DNA from: Diphasiastrum complanatum
Taxonomy: Eukaryota; Streptophyta; Lycopodiopsida; Lycopodiales; Lycopodiaceae
Direction: 5' to 3'
Assembly: GCA_029204225.1 (NCBI GenBank)
Contig: CM055092.1
Coordinates: forward strand, 69,720,252 to 69,784,251
Length of the DNA stretch: 64,000 bases
Shown here: in pieces, positions 12,205 through 23,149 of the stretch
Layout: every line of letters starts with the position of its first letter
How positions within the stretch are numbered: the first letter of the stretch is position 1
Made by a program: the position numbers and the translations under genes
Notes under the pieces: generated by a model
Databases searched by the model: none
Told to the model about the DNA's origin: nothing
The model's input: only the letters and a program-made list of their open reading frames with translations

Positions 12205-12575
12205 TGTTGGATTTGTTTCCTCTACCCTCCCAAATCCCATCTTTAATCTACCTCCATTCATGCTGCATATTTACTCGCGTTGTCATGCAATTTGCATATT
12301 AACATGCAAATTCTCACAGGAGATGAAAGGACGAAAAGCAAAGGCTGATGTCACATCCTCTTCACGCTCGCCCCAGGCAACTACGCTAACAGATTGGACA
12401 ATGATTGCAGCCACCCTCAATCTCTTACAGACAGCACATTCACCCAGTACTTTCTTAATCTGCAACACCTATAACATTATGTATATATACAGAGAGAGAA
12501 TCAGAGAGTATAAAAAAAAAATCAAGAGGTTGAGTATTGGACGATTGAGTCCTCACGAAAGATGAGCACAAGTTA
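12205..12575 (+). repeat. 3' LTR of Copia-2, truncated
   Basis: Starts TGTTGGATTTG after the G-run polypurine tract. It contains TATGTATATATACAGAG near 12478-12494, a good TATA-box candidate for the LTR promoter. The LTR is interrupted near 12575, where minus-strand copia integrase sequence starts. Confidence 0.75.
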
Positions 12576-14778
12576 AACTTCTGATTTTCATGGAAGATCA
12601 CATCTCTACTAACAACTTTCTTGTCAGTAGAAGGAAGATATATTTGTATGCTTTTTTTATGGATGCATATCCTACAAAAATTCCTTTAACTGCACTAGGA
12701 TCTTCTTCCTAGTTTCTAGAGGCACATGCACAAAGCATACACTGCCAAAAATCCTAAGATGATCTACCTTAGGCTTTTTCTTATAGAACATCTCAAATGG
12801 TGTTTTTCCTCCTGTTGCAAGATTTGGAAGCCTATTACAAAGATAGTTTGTACATGCAACTGCCTCTCCCCAAAATTCTTTAGGCAGAGAAGCTTCTAGC
12901 CTAATGGCTTTTGCACATTCACACAAAGTTTTATTTTTTCTCTCAGCAACTCCATTTTGTTGAGGAGCATATGAACAAGAAAACTCTCTTTGAATGCCCT
13001 CTCTCTCACAAAAGTCTTTAAACTTATTGGAGTTGTATTCTCCTCCACTATCACTTCTCAAAGCTTTCAACTTGAAAGAAAACTGCTTTTCTACATAAGC
13101 TTTGAAAGTAAGAAAAACATCATAGACCATGGCTTTTGAAGACATCATCATATAGATCCAAGAATATCTTGTATAATCATCTACAAAGGAAACAAAGCAG
13201 TTTGCTCCTCCTTTGCTCTTAGTTGATGAGAAATGAACATCAGAGTGCACTAATTCAAATGGTTGCTTTGTTTTGATGCTTGATCTAGGAAAAGGCCTTC
13301 TGTGTGATTTTGTCAGCACACAAGCTTCATAAGGTAGAAGCTCCTTTGATAGTGTCTTTGGTAGTCCAACAACTTATCCTTCCTTGACCATAGATTGCAT
13401 GGCTTTGAAATTGGGATGACCAAATCTCTTGTGCCACAGATCCTCTTGAAGAACCTTGGTCTCATAAGCAATATCTGAAATGTTAACACTCTCCCTAGAA
13501 TCTAGTTTGTACAGCTTACCAATTCTAGATCCTCTGGCAATAGCTTCATTTTCTCTTGAGATTATACACTTGTCAACTTGAAACTTGACATCCAATCCAC
13601 TATCAAACAACTATCCTACACTAATGAGATTCTTAGTCAGTCCAGGTACATACAGTACATCATGTAAACAGAAAGATTTTGATGATGATGCATGCAGTGA
13701 AATACTACCTATTCTTTCAATTCTACACTCTACATCATTAGCAGTATAGATTGATCTTTTTGCACCTAGATATGACATGAGATTAGTGAAAGAGCTCCTA
13801 GAACTAGACATATGGAAACTAGCCCCACTATCTATCCACCAGACTTCTTCATTCTTAAAAGGAAAAGATGAAAAAGTAGACATCATTAATGAATCCTCTC
13901 TTTTACTCTCAACACCCTCACACTCATCCTCATTAGTAAGGCTAGCTTGCTTAGATTGGTTCTTCTTCTTGAAACAATTTGATGCGTAGTATCCTTTCTT
14001 GCCACAAAAAAAACACTTAATCTTTGACAACTTCTTCTTGCCATTGGATGTTGTAGCTTGTGAGGACTGATCCTCACCACCTTCTTTGGCTTTGTCCTTC
14101 TTGAAGTGTTGTTGTCCTTTGCCCTTGTCTCTTGTCTCTGATGAAGAGTGCTTTGTCATCTCCACCATCTTTCAATGAAAGTCTGTTGATCCTCAACATC
14201 TTGTTCTCTTGCCTACTTTCTTCAGCAATGAGAACACCTTGCAATGTCTCCAAGGATGGAAGATCCTCCATGATAGCATAAGTCTGCACAATATCGTCAT
14301 ACTCATCTCTAAGTCCATTTAGGACTACTTGAACAAGTTTAGTGTTCTTAAGAGCATCTCCAATACCAGCTAACTCTTGATGAAGATCCTTAACTCTCAT
14401 GACATATGATGAAGCACTCTCATCTACTTTCTGATAACTTAGAAATATTTGGTTTCTAAGTGTAAGCAGTCTAGAAGTATCCTTGATTTCATAGATTGTA
14501 TTTAGAGTATTCCAAGCTTCCTTGGCAGTGGTGCATGTACTGATCTCTCTCAACACTTCATTGGTTACATTCATTTTTATGAAATGAAAGGCAATTTAGG
14601 TTCTTTTGTGAAATGTTGCAGCTTCATTAGGTGCAGCAGGTTCTTCTTCAGCTCCACTCACAATATCGATTACATCTTGTAGAATCAATAATGATTCCAT
14701 TATGATCTTCCACATTGCATAATTGGAAGATGTTAATCTCACACTGTGCTCCAAGAAATGTGAACCAGATGAAGACAT
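12576..14778 (-). pseudogene. Copia-3 gag-protease-integrase, decayed and 3'-truncated
   Basis: Minus strand from ATG at 14778: Gag (LTSSNYAMWKIIMESLL), a stop near 14594, then Gag in the same frame (KMNVTNEVLREI...). A frameshift near 14100-14170 precedes the zinc knuckle CFFCGKKGYYASNC and retropepsin WWIDSGASFHM. Further stops at about 13611 and 13374 interrupt the GAG-pre-integrase domain. The integrase core (HSDVHFSS, FVDDYTRYSWIY, LRSDSGGEYN, QQNGVAERKNKT) reads at 13319-12672, with the C-terminal extension in two further frames ending at RDVIFHEN. Sequence stops at about 12576 against the Copia-2 LTR. RT, RNase H and the 3' LTR are absent. It is related to Copia-1. Confidence 0.9.
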
Positions 14779-15540
14779 CTTCTCTATGAGAAATTCTAGT
14801 AATGATAAAAAATGGAGTTGAAAGGATGTTGCTTACTATCTCAATCTAGGATCTAACATTGATGTTGATCCAACCTATGAAATCTAGCAACAGATATGAG
14901 AACAAATTCTCAACACAGAAAATCAATCTATCTTGAATTTGGATCTTGCTTCAGTCACGAAAAAAGAAGCACATGCAAGTAAGAAGTCTATCTCTCCCAC
15001 GAGTTTCAAAGTACTGATAAACTCTCTAGGAACTTACTTTCAACTCAAACACAGTAATTTGTGTGAAATGAAAAGTCTGAGACCTCAGAACACTCACTTC
15101 TATCCAATTCTACTTAAATGACAGTGAAAATTGATGAAAATGGTGAAAAGAATTGATGTGTGCTCACTTTGGCATATCCCACGAGTTGAGTACTCTCTCA
15201 AACTCTCTAATTGCCTAAAACTCTTCTAAAAACAAATCAAATTGATTTAGAAACATGAGCAACACATTCTACTCTTCAATACCTATCCAACAAGCTATAG
15301 AACATCAAATTTGGATCAAATCTAGAGAAGTAACACTCATTAATGAGGGCTGATTTCACACGTGTGAGCTCTATGTCTATACAGGGTTCCGTTGGAGCAG
15401 ATCAGGCTCGTTTTGATCCACTTATGGTCCACAGATAGCTTGTCTCTCAGCAAGTTTGAATACCTCTCCCAAATCCGAGTTCCTGCAAGCAGAGGCACTA
15501 AAGATTTGATGTATACACCCTCACCTCTTCAAAGCAAGAA
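14779..15540 (-). other. Leader of Copia-3
   Basis: About 760 bp between primer site and gag ATG without recognisable coding sequence. It contains TTCACACGTGTGAG at about 15355-15368, a near-perfect copy of the palindrome found in other copia LTRs here. Confidence 0.6.
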
Positions 15541-15552
15541 GCTCTGATACCA
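15541..15552 (-). other. Primer binding site of Copia-3
   Basis: Minus-strand TGGTATCAGAGC, directly after an LTR end reading ...AAAAACTTCACA. It fixes the 5' LTR border at 15553. Confidence 0.9.
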
Positions 15553-16000
<448 letters not shown>

Positions 16001-16769
16001 TTTCCCTACATGAGAGAGACTCGAATTCCTACAGTGGAGTTGCATGGAAAGTTCACTTAACTAAACGAATTCACCTACCAGAGATCCACATGTGTAACTG
16101 CATGCATGGATGTTGCATGTACTGCATGTCAACTCATAAAACTGCCTAGACATGTGTAGATCACAGAAACCACTTTGCATGTTGCATGCACTGATTGCAT
16201 GTGGCTTGCATGCATACAGTATGACATTGCATGCTATCTAAACTTCTACATGTCATCAAAATTGAATCTACCTAACTCAAATCCGACCTATTCTAGAAGG
16301 TTATGTGCTCAATTCACATACCTTTTATGTACAACATGAAATTTAGTGGAAATAACTCCAGCAGCTCCGCGAATTCTCTCTCAGAGATTTTTCCCATTTA
16401 CTGTCAGAAAATCACATTTTTTTCAATATTTCCTATCTGCCAGTAAAACATCTCTGTTAAAATTCGTCATCCAGCCCAATAATTCATTTTCAAAGAGCAC
16501 GATTTACCTGTCCTACACGCGAATTCTGAAACTCCAATTTTCTCTCAAAAAACTAAAAAAAATCACTATTCTGACATTCAGAACTCTTTGTCAGAATTTG
16601 CGAGTATTATAGTTAGAATTATCTGTCTCTCTACGATTTCTCACCCTGTCCGCGAATCCTATCATGTCCAGAAAGAGCAGTTTTTGTCCTACACTATCCA
16701 TTCTGCAAGCAAACTGTCTTTTGCCAAGTATAGTACTATCATCCTCATCTATATTCTGCATCATGTCTC

Positions 16770-17011
16770 GTGACTAATCCGACTCCTCCACGACTAGAAC
16801 GAAGAATTCCACATATCGATGCACCAAAGTACGATGGCGAATCTGACCCAGTTAGATTTCTCCAAGACTTTGATAATGTATGCTGTTTTTATGGAGATAC
16901 CTTTGAAATTGAAAAGCTTCGCCTATTTCCCATGGTACTTTATGGCACCGCGAAGGAGTGGTACTTGAATCTCAAAGCTCCTGATCTTGCTTCTTGGACC
17001 ACCCTCAAGGA
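16770..17011 (+). pseudogene. Gag fragment of the Gag-ZK family, cut by a copia LTR
   Basis: The ORF reads HIDAPKYDGESDPVRFLQDF...EKLRLFPMVLYGTAKEWYLNL, clearly homologous to the Gag starts at 40.8 kb (LDLPKYNGLTNPVRFLQ) and 45.2 kb (LDLPKFDGSSDPKIFLQ). This is the start of a Ty3/gypsy-type retrotransposon Gag domain. The homology stops at TLKDV, where the relative at 45.4 kb reads SLLKEAFIKRFKP. At that point, 17012, sequence with copia LTR character begins. About 420 bp upstream are AT-rich, non-coding and probably the element leader. Confidence 0.75.
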
Positions 17012-17667
17012 TGTGAGAGATTTCAACTAGTTTAGTCTAGTTTAGTCATATTTTGGTAAATTGTCAATAAGAGGCCAAAACTTATTTTAGACTTAGAGAT
17101 AAACTTTTTGAAGTTATATTAGTTTAAAATACATGCAATAAACACTTTTTGAAAGTGTGGGAAAGTTGGTAGTCGAGTTTGAGAGAGATTCAGATTTGAA
17201 CTTTGGGGTACATAGAATCTAGACCCAAAAATAGTAGGGTTTACATTATGGAGGGAAAGCCAAGTGGCCAAATAGGGTTTGGACACTCTATAAAAGGATG
17301 TAACTCGTGGAGAGACACAACTTCTCTCTTCTCTCTCTCATTTCACCATTATACATGGTTCTCTTTGGGTTCTACTACTCATTGGTGCACTATCTTGGTG
17401 TTATCTTGCAATCTTGTGTGTAGAATGCTCATTTATTGCTATTTTCAGTTTCACACGTGTGAAATACAGTAGGGTACTGTAATTGTATGGACAGCAAACA
17501 TATTTTATGTTTTGGTTCATGTTTGATCAATATCTCTTAGAGTTTGCATCTCATTTTGTATGTAGATGCTGATTTTTCTACATTGGCAGGATTGTTGGTT
17601 TGCTCCTTATTGTAACCAAAGATCAGGGACATGGATTGGATATTGAATGATCTGAAATCCTTCACAT
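17012..17667 (+). repeat. 5' LTR of a copia element (Copia-4)
   Basis: The end is defined by ...CCTTCACA at 17667 followed by a tRNA-iMet primer site. The start is inferred at TGTGAGAG (17012), where the gag homology breaks. A TATA-like CTCTATAAAAGG lies near 17287 and the perfect palindrome TTCACACGTGTGAA at 17450-17463. No matching 3' LTR was found in the window. Confidence 0.65.
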
Positions 17668-17680
17668 GGTATCAGAGCTC
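17668..17680 (+). other. Primer binding site of Copia-4
   Basis: TGGTATCAGAGCT directly after the LTR end ...TTCACA; the same tRNA-iMet type as the other copia elements here. Confidence 0.9.
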
Positions 17681-18784
17681 TTGTGTTTCAGGTTATGAAA
17701 GGATCATCCATCTTTAGCAAGGATTTGGAGGAGTTACCAATGCTAGAGCATGCTAGATTGATTTCTACTCAAAAATCAGCATTTTTGCATGTGTAGAATT
17801 GATCTTTTGTAGGTCAAAACTCAATATAGTGTTATATACTTGATCAATTCCAATTTCACACTTGGATTACTGGATTTAGATGATTTTTTTTGTGCATTGG
17901 GAAGGTCTCATTGGAGTCTACAAGAAGATATATCAAGTTTCTAGAAATTGCATGTAGAATTTGAGATATTCAATTTTTTGTGATTTTGTCAAAACCCTAA
18001 ATTTGATTGGATCTCTAGTTTGTAAGGTTACTGAACTTCATTTGAGTGTGTTTCAATCTTAGGAAGTGGCAAGAATTATTAGATTGAGGATAGATCATAG
18101 GTTGATCAAGATTTCACTATTCTATGTGTTCTTTGCAGGCTTCTATGCAGGTCTGGGATAGTACCTTGGAACTGCTGCCAATCGTGCGAATGTTGGTTCT
18201 CACTGGATTTTGAAAAATAAAATCTGATGAGATTTTTGTCTCTTTTCTCTCCAGAAACATATTTGAGTTATTTTTATAATTTTTTTGGTTTTGTGAATGG
18301 ATGCCAAGCCCTTAGAGGCCGTTTTGGGTCTCCACTACCCTCTCACACCTCCTCTGCTAGTTGAGAACAGTCCAAGCACAAGAAATCACACAAAACAAGC
18401 TAAATCTACTCCAAAAACCCAAAAACCAAAAAAACTTAGCAAGTTAACTTAAGATTATCTTTGGCCTTCTAATATTATTTTTAATTACATGGCCCAAAGT
18501 CAAGTTTATGTCCATAATTATTTATTTACACGTGCTCATTGGGCCATGGGCTTATGCACGCCAAATGCCATGACCCTCGCAACTATTTTTGGCTAATATA
18601 TTTATTTACACCGTCATACCCTCAACAGCCTCCTTGGTTCGGATCTCTCCCTCATAGATCTTCTTGGTGTAATAGCCTTTAAGATGCTCTTGCTCAAGAT
18701 TCAACCCTTCTACATCTTGATTGGCATCAAGATTGATAATAGAAGATTCTCTATAGATTAGCTTGATCTCGATCCTATCCAAGT
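17681..18784 (+). other. Copia-4 leader-like non-coding sequence
   Basis: AT-rich sequence with the style of copia leaders (compare 26.70-27.49 kb) but no gag start is seen. From about 18250 I recognise nothing. Confidence 0.4.
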
Positions 18785-19183
18785 TTATCTTTCAATCTTC
18801 ATAGAATCAAGGCTCTCCTTTTCAGCTGAAGAAGTTGACGACCCATCTTTATCATTAGAGTCTATCGACAAATTCTCATCCAAATCAGCATCCAATGATG
18901 AGAGAAAATTGTTTATTGTGGCTTTGTTGCATTGAAGCTGAGTCGAAGATGATGGTTGTGCACTTAATCGAAGTCGTTCTTGTAAAATAGATATTGTTGA
19001 CTTTTGTAAATGATTTGTTATTGTTAACTCAAAATTAAATGTAAGCACATCTACATCTTGGAGATTTATATTATCGAATCTTGTTTGGTCCTTTGTTGAA
19101 TTCTTTCGCTTGTCTTTTGGATCTAATTGTACCATTTCTAGCTCATACCTTCCCAAAAAAGCATTCATTGAAATGGTACGCAT
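18785..19183 (-). pseudogene. Unknown gene fragment, paralogous to the fragment at 38.2-38.6 kb
   Basis: A 132-codon minus-strand ORF of unknown function. Its middle (VLTFNFELTITNHLQKSTI) and acidic serine-rich end (SIDSNDKDGSSTSS) match in order with the minus-strand readings at 38.57-38.18 kb (IIVYEFELTNLGHFRKTTK; LIDSNEKDLSSTS). The match is co-linear over about 100 residues, so the two are copies of one gene or of one captured fragment. At 38 kb this sequence lies downstream of a SET-like segment; here no SET part is seen. Reading upstream of 19183 quickly meets a stop. Confidence 0.45.
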
Positions 19184-19264
19184 TCAGTACATATGTACAA
19201 TCTTGGCCAAAGTGTCATTGCTTTGAATGAAGCCGAAATCACTTTAGCAATCCAACAACTTTGT

Positions 19265-19499
19265 TAGTAGAGAAATCAAAACTTTATATGCCTTTTTTGT
19301 AGATGCATATCCAACAAAAACTCCTTTGATTGAACTAGGATAATTTTTTTCCTAGTTTCTAAAGGTACATAAACAAAGCACGTACATCCAAAGATCCTAA
19401 TGTGATCTACCTTAGGCTTCTCCTTATACAACATCTCATATGGTGTTTTTCCTCCTAGAGCAAGATTTGAGAGTCTATTACAAAGATAATTTGCACAAG
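19265..19499 (-). pseudogene. Copia integrase C-terminal fragment (minus)
   Basis: Minus-strand sequence closely matches Copia-3 between about 12600 and 12850: the NRL..GGKTPFE region, the HIRIFG region and the FVGYAS region. It is joined at about 19500 to a plus-strand fragment of the same family. Confidence 0.75.
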
Positions 19500-20325
19500 A
19501 AATTCTATTCCTTCAAGAATGATAATTTGTGGTGGATTGCTAGTGGGACTAGTTCCCATATCTCTAGTTCTAAGAGTCTTGTTTCTAGTCTCAAGCCTTA
19601 TGATGGTGAAAAAAGTCAATCTATACTACAAATGATTTTGAGTGTAGTATTGAAGGAATAAGAAATATTCCTTTGAATGTAGCATCATCAAAAGTTTTGT
19701 CTATCAAAGATGTGCTTTATGTGCCAAAACTAACAAAGAATCTCATTAGTGCTAGTCAATTGTTTGAAAATGGTCTTGATGTCAAGTTTGATGTGGATAC
19801 ATTTATCATCAAGAGTGAGGATGAGGTGATAGCTAGAGGATCTAGATTTGGTAGACTCTACAAACTAGATTCTAGAGTGCTAACATTTGTGATAAGATTT
19901 GAAGTATAAGAGATGGGGCCATCCCAATTTCAAAGTCATGACATCTAAAGTCAAAGATGGGAATTTCGGCTATTGGATTGACAAAGATTATATCAAATGA
20001 GCTTCTACCTTGTGAAGCTTGTGCTATTGCTAAGTCTCATAAGAGGCCTTTTCCAAGATCCAACATCAAGTCTCAACTTCCATTTGATTTAGTGCACTCG
20101 GATGTACACTTTGCATCTTCCAAGAGCAAAGGAGGAGCTACATGCTTTATCACTTTTATTGATGATTATTCAAGATTTTTTGGATGTATCTCTTATCTTC
20201 CAAGTCCATGGTGTTTGATGTATTTCTCAAATTCAAAACTTTTGTTGAAAAACAATTCTCTTGTAATATAAAAGCTTTGAGATGTGATGGTGGTGGAGAG
20301 TATATCTCCATAAATTCAATGATTA
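19500..20325 (+). pseudogene. Copia protease-integrase fragment (plus)
   Basis: Plus strand: the retropepsin site reads LWWIASGTSSH, with the catalytic Asp of the usual WWIDSGAS changed to Ala. The GAG-pre-integrase region follows (VLYVPKLTKNLISASQLF, 19673-19909), then the zinc-binding region (CEACAIAKSHKRPFP) and the integrase core (HSDVHFASSKSKGGA, FIDDYSRF, then in the next frame LRCDGGGEY). Homology ends at about 20325. At least three frame changes or stops are present. Gag, RT and RNase H are missing. Confidence 0.85.
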
Positions 20326-22128
20326 TTAATTTCAAGGCTCAACTAATTTGTCTAGTCTATGAAAGGAAATTTGAGTTTTCTATTGAAACACAATTTTTTT
20401 GTGCTACTTGTGACAACAAAATGAATAGTCACAATTCAGAAAAAAAAAATATTTTGAGAAATTTACAAAATCTAAGTTAGCTTAGGTTTCCATCATTACT
20501 TTCAAGAGTCATTGTATATTGAGATCTTTCCATCTCTAGTGGTGCATTTCTTAAGATATGACAATTTTTTAGGTTGTTTTGGTGGAATATATAGATGGCC
20601 TAAACTTAACATTCTTTAATTTATGATTTTTCTAAGGCATTCAATCTACTAGTGAGGTTTTGAAATTGTATTAGTATATTTGAGGGAAAAAAAACATAGA
20701 ACTTTTTGAAATGTCTCCCCCTTGCATTTTACAATCTTTTCCTGAAGGATATGATAGCGGAAAAAATGCAGGATAATCTCATTCTTATTAGACTATAGGC
20801 GTGCATGCCTACCTTTTGTTGTCATATCTAAAGACTCTTTTGGAAGTGCTTTGACACTTTGCTCTCTTTCCTTTTTTGTATAATTTGTATTATTTGTATA
20901 ACTTCAAATAGTATCCCAATTTTTTTAGAGAAGTTGTCGAAATCTTCTTATCATGTATATTGAAAATTTCCTATACCTGTTATTTTGTTACAATAATGTA
21001 GATATTTGTAAGTTTGATGATAATAAAAATGCATTATAAAGTGTTGTAAAGGTTTTTATTTCGTTGAGATGCCTGACCTAGTAAATATTAAAATTTGATC
21101 GTATCTTGGTTAATAATCGGTGCTATTTTTAGAGAATTTCCTATGACAACACGTGAAACATGTATAATGATGTTAATGAAATATGATAGAAAAATATATG
21201 TTTGAAGTTACGGATTTTATGTTAAACGTTTTATGTTTTTGAAAATAATATATCAACACTTTGATTGTTTGTGGATTGGGTAGTTAATTTGCAATGAATA
21301 CTATATTCAGTTGGATGACATGATTAAAATTGGTGGCCACAATAGCTAAAAGACAAAATTTCTAGAACAGACTAACTACTATTTTAGAACTAAAGTTTGT
21401 AAAAAATGATTCGAACATGAGCACTTAAAAGTGGCATCATACTTTTATCATTATATTCTCTTTTGTAGGTATGCTAATGATGAGATTGTGGACAATTTTT
21501 TTTTTCCAATAACATAGATTCTATTGAGGAAAAACATCAATGCTACTCTAGAAGTATTATCATATCCATATTTCAGTCTTGAAAGATAAGAACATGCAAC
21601 CAAAAGGAGAATAAATTTCATATATAAAACTACATGGTAATGTGCCTTATTTGTATTGCTTTTTCACGAACATGCTTAAAAGGTGTATTTTATATGCAAG
21701 CAATCATTTTGTAAAGTGTATGGTATCCATCATTTTATAACAAGGTAAAAACCATGAATTCTTCTAAGTGACTAATACTTTCTGAAAGAAGTATCATTCA
21801 TTAGAAGTTTAAAACATAAGCTATGATTATTTAGACAAATTGACACTTTCATTTAAGAATATTTATTATTTGTATGATAGAAATATTTGTAGTAATTGTA
21901 CCTTGTGCTAATTTAACAAGTGTGACAAGAAAAATAACAAAAATATAATGTTTGAGAGTCTAACAATAGACCTACTTATTGCTCTCATAAGTACTAAAAA
22001 CAACTTTTTGATAAAGGTAATCTAGATCTTTGAGTGAAAAAAACATTGAGAACCAAGGAGTGGATATGGATGGTGATAATTGGCACCTTCACCAACAGAA
22101 GAGGCCATGATGGAGATGGAGAGACTTA
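20326..22128. other. AT-rich stretch with no recognised feature
   Basis: About 1.8 kb of AT-rich DNA with only short ORFs and simple A/T runs. I see no gene, RNA or LTR signature here. Confidence 0.5.
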
Positions 22129-22614
22129 TGACTCAAAAGATAATGACAATAACATTCCATTGTATATGGAAGGTGTCAACAAGTATAAATACGACGGAAA
22201 CCACCCCAAGGACATAAAATACCTCACTCTAGTATCTGATAATACACATCATGAGGCAATCCAAAATTATTCATTGGAGCCATGACCTCACCTTGGACTC
22301 AAAAGATAATCATCTTGGACTTGGAAGCTAATCACAATGACATCCCATTGTATATGGAAGGTGTAAATAAGAAGCATAATTGTAATGGAATTCCCAAGGA
22401 GGTAAAATATCTCACTCTATTATTTGATAGCAAACATTATAAGACAATCCAAAGTTATCCAAGTTGGGAGCCATGACTCACCTTGTATATATAAAAGGTG
22501 CCAACAAATATTGTAATTATAATGGAATTCCCAAGGAGGTAAAATATTTGACTTCAGTATTTGATAGTACACATCATGAGACTATGCAAAATTATCCAAG
22601 CTTGGAGCCATGAT
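22129..22614 (+). repeat. Three-copy tandem repeat with coding-like conservation
   Basis: Units begin near 22129, 22297 and 22485, about 168, 188 and 130 bp. In each, one frame reads a similar block of about 45 residues: PLYMEGVNKYKYDGN...IKYLTLV...NYSLEP; PLYMEGVNKKHNCNG...VKYLTLL...SYPSWEP; and a third with NGIPKEVKYLTSV...NYPSLEP. Each block ends in Glu-Pro and a stop. I do not recognise the protein. The third unit runs directly into a copia Gag fragment. Confidence 0.7.
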
Positions 22615-23095
22615 CTCAAGATTGGAACATGTACCTCGGCCAAGGAGGCTTGGGACACTTTGCAAGCAATTTATGAGTCTAAAAACACTTATAGACTCCT
22701 CACTCTTAGAAACAAAATCTTTAAAGTTGTTAAAAGAGTGATGAGAGTGCTCAAAATTATGTTTTGAGGATCTTGCACGTATTGGTGATTCCATCAATCA
22801 AAAGGAGCTTGTCGAAGTGGTGTTGAATGGCCTTAGTGATGAATTTGCTAACCTTGTTCAATCTTATGCAATCCAAGGAGAGCTACCATCCATGGAGAGT
22901 CTACAAGGAGCCTTGGTGGCCAAGGAGAGTAGGCTTGAGCACAAGCTTGCTAGGATGGGGCAACTCAAGAATGGCGGTGAGGAGAATACTTTCTTCTCTC
23001 ATGGCAAAGGCATGGGAAAATTGAAGACACATTCCAAAAAGGACAAATTCAAGGAGGGTGATGATGAGTCATCACAACCATCAGAGAACTGCTGC
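22615..23095 (+). pseudogene. Copia Gag fragment (plus)
   Basis: Starts inside Gag at CTSAKEAWDTLQAIYESKNT (the Gag at 27.7 kb reads CTSAKEAWESLKSIYESSNT). It passes through a frameshift near 22740-22790 and continues as VVLNGLSDEFANLVQSYAI...GALVAKESRLEHKLARM and a lysine-rich linker ending near 23095. The zinc knuckle and everything downstream are absent; minus-strand copia sequence follows. Confidence 0.85.
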
Positions 23096-23149
23096 TCCTG
23101 ATGCGATGGTGCATCCTCTTGAGACACTTTTACAATCATTCTTGAGAGA

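Larger units (their letters stand above)
9301..12575 (+). mobile_element. Ty1/copia element (Copia-2), internally deleted, 5' LTR nearly lost
   Basis: A primer site TGGTATCAGAGCT at 9324-9336 follows the last bases of a 5' LTR (ending TCCAACA at 9323). Gag, the integrase tail, RT and RNase H follow in order. The 3' end has a G-run polypurine tract (12194-12204) and a 3' LTR starting TGTTGGA at 12205. The LTR ends TGTTGGA...TCCAACA are mutually inverted, which supports the boundaries. The 5' LTR upstream of about 9300 is replaced by gypsy sequence, and the 3' LTR is cut at about 12575 by Copia-3. Confidence 0.85.
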
